Assembly (NCBI GenBank): GCA_965603015.1
Contig: CBFDBJ010000088.1
Coordinates: forward strand, 1 to 14,281
Length of the DNA stretch: 14,281 bases
From: JAUWTJ01 sp965603015
Lineage (GTDB): Bacteria; Pseudomonadota; Alphaproteobacteria; M2410
Direction of reading: 5' to 3'
Numbering within the stretch: the stretch's first letter is position 1; each line of letters opens with the position of its first letter. Below are positions 13,382 to 14,281 of the stretch, in pieces. Position numbers and translations under genes: made by a program. The notes beneath the pieces were generated by a model, which was not told the DNA's origin, ran no database searches, and was given only the letters and a program-made list of their open reading frames with translations.

Positions 13382-13660
13382 TTATTCCGCTGGCGGCAGA
13401 CAGGCACCAACAGCCGCAGCAGTGGCTTCTGACATATGCGCTGCACGCTCTTCAGCGGGCATAGCAGCAACTTCGACCAGGTTAGCCGTGATTTCGGCGT
13501 TGCCCGCTGCATGCTCGGCAAGACAGGTGCAACCGTCTGTAGCGCGGCCATCAGCGGTCAGAGTATCAATGCAAAGTTGATTGATGTCAGTTGCGCTTGC
13601 TGGCACGGTCATAAAACTAACAGCGGCTGCCGCTGCAAAAAGAATAGGCGTGAACTTCAT
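13382..13660 (-). CDS. Small secreted protein with CxCL motif (copy B)
   Basis: The 92-aa product has a signal peptide, MKFTPILFAAAAAVSFMT to VPASA near residue 23. The mature part has the same four-cysteine order as copy A: INQLCIDT, DGCTCLAEHA and AAVGACLPPAE. From the CxCL motif onward the two proteins share CL, A-x-IT (AEITANL against AAITGSF), a Glu/Ala-rich helix, and S-x-A-x-AAV-x-AC-x-P ending in AE. The spacing between the first Cys and CxC differs (13 against 18 residues). AGGGG nine bases before ATG 13660 supports the start. It lies 75 bp upstream of copy A on the same strand, a tandem duplication. Function is unknown; a small periplasmic redox, metal-binding or stress-related role is conceivable. 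Confidence 0.75.
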   Translation of the reverse strand: MKFTPILFAAAAAVSFMTVPASATDINQLCIDTLTADGRATDGCTCLAEHAAGNAEITANLVEVAAMPAEERAAHMSEATAAAVGACLPPAE

Positions 13661-13809
13661 GGTATTTACCCCTGATTTCATGGACGGGTTGCACACACAC
13701 ACCCGTCTCTCAATAAAAAAAAATGGGCCGCACCCGGCACCATTAACCATAATACTGGTCAATTCGCAGGGGTGGTGCAAGCCTTTTTACGACAACACAA
13801 CAAACCCCC

Positions 13810-13827
13810 GATTCTTTTGAGAGAATC
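13810..13827 (-). terminator. Weak hairpin after the transketolase-like gene
   Basis: GATTCT and AGAATC form a 6-bp stem around a 6-nt loop, 19 bp beyond the stop at 13846. On the minus strand it is followed by GGGGGTTTGTTGTG, not a clean T-run, so it is at best a weak terminator. Confidence 0.3.
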
Positions 13828-13845
13828 CAGCCTTCCTGCGCAATT

Positions 13846-14281
13846 CTACTCCGTCAGACCGCTGGCGCAGGCATCCAGAATCGCATTGGCATCGATTCGA
13901 TAGGCATCATAAAGATCAACCAGATTGCCCGATTGGCCAAAGCGATCAACCCCGAGTGGCAGGGTCTTATGGCCTCTCACACCGCCAATCCACGACAGCG
14001 TTGTTGCCGCCCCGTCGAGGACCGTCACAAGGGTTGCCTGAGGCGACAACGAGGTCAGCAGGGTCTCGATATGCGAATGGCGCACGCCGCCAGATTTCCA
14101 GTGCGCCGCATGCGCCCCCATCCAGTCCCTGTGGAGCAGATCCGGCGAGGTCACAGCCATGAGCCCGGCACCTGGTATGTCATCCAGCACTTCGTCAAAG
14201 GCCGCACGCGCTTCGGGCGCAATCGCACCGCAATAGATGATCGCCAGCTCTGCGCCTTCTGCTGGCGCCTGCATCCAATAG
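13846..14281 (-). CDS. C-terminal part of a transketolase / pyruvate dehydrogenase E1-like enzyme (partial)
   Basis: The frame is open to the window edge, so only about 145 C-terminal residues are seen; the ATG at 14274 is probably internal. The segment reads as a transketolase C-terminal domain: IIYCGAIAPEARAAFDEV, then GAGLMAVTSPDLLHRDW, a strand LVTVLDGAATTLSWIGGVRG, and the closing LPLGVDRFGQSGNLVDLYDA with DANAILDA. The GVDxFGQSG pattern is typical of thiamine-diphosphate enzymes of the transketolase/E1 group, where this domain supports the dimer rather than binding the cofactor. The catalytic and ThDP-binding domains lie outside the window, so the substrate cannot be decided. A weak hairpin follows the stop. 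Confidence 0.65.
   Translation of the reverse strand, partial: YWMQAPAEGAELAIIYCGAIAPEARAAFDEVLDDIPGAGLMAVTSPDLLHRDWMGAHAAHWKSGGVRHSHIETLLTSLSPQATLVTVLDGAATTLSWIGGVRGHKTLPLGVDRFGQSGNLVDLYDAYRIDANAILDACASGLTE

Noticed and set aside
1..14281. CRISPR array, insertion sequence, prophage, toxin-antitoxin or restriction genes
   Set aside because: No regularly spaced repeats, transposase or recombinase motifs, terminal inverted repeats or defence-type domains were found. The two 68-aa genes lack the paired overlapping layout of toxin-antitoxin modules.

Overview
The window looks like chromosomal DNA of an alphaproteobacterium, probably marine or aquatic. This rests on protein style: a methionyl-tRNA synthetase of the four-cysteine, KFSTS type, a TraR-like LuxR partnered with a LuxI, a PAS_5-type protein, a 2-hydroxychromene-2-carboxylate isomerase relative and many small alanine-rich exported proteins. 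Base composition is moderately GC-rich. I see no transposase, integrase, phage gene, CRISPR array or rRNA. The exact genus cannot be told from the sequence alone.

Layout. (1) 64-1032: rRNA 2'-O-methyltransferase of the RlmB/SpoU family, plus strand. (2) 1074-2874, minus strand: a quorum-sensing cassette in the order luxR, lux box, luxI, then a 68-aa helical small protein. (3) 2980-3600: an exported staphylococcal-nuclease-like protein with most catalytic positions replaced. (4) 3723-5766, plus strand: a J-domain protein, a small exported protein, and an XRE/MmyB-type regulator whose C-terminus appears frameshifted. (5) 5767-6275: a gene-free stretch with two perfect palindromes and a long leader hairpin. 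(6) 6276-7327: a second 68-aa protein that aligns without gaps to the one downstream of luxI, then a methyltransferase-like protein of unknown role. (7) 7365-10252: metG (minus) divergent from a secreted metallophosphoesterase (plus). (8) 10326-10401: tRNA-Thr(TGT). (9) 10565-12910: PAS_5 protein, an Ala/Glu repeat protein encoded by a 21-bp tandem repeat, a lytic transglycosylase lipoprotein, and a DsbA-fold isomerase that overlaps it tail to tail. (10) 13016-13660: two related small secreted proteins with a CxCL motif, closed by an intrinsic terminator. (11) 13846-14281: the C-terminal end of a transketolase/pyruvate dehydrogenase E1-like enzyme cut by the window edge.

How the parts fit. 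The luxR-luxI pair is a complete acyl-homoserine-lactone circuit. A near-palindromic 20-bp lux box sits about 44 bp upstream of the likely luxI transcription start, which predicts positive feedback. The 68-aa protein behind luxI, its ungapped same-length paralogue about 5 kb away with a structured 5' leader, and the adjacent methyltransferase-like gene are the most promising undescribed element. The small proteins may be modulators of the circuit (inference). Most remaining genes are housekeeping or envelope functions in short independent units.
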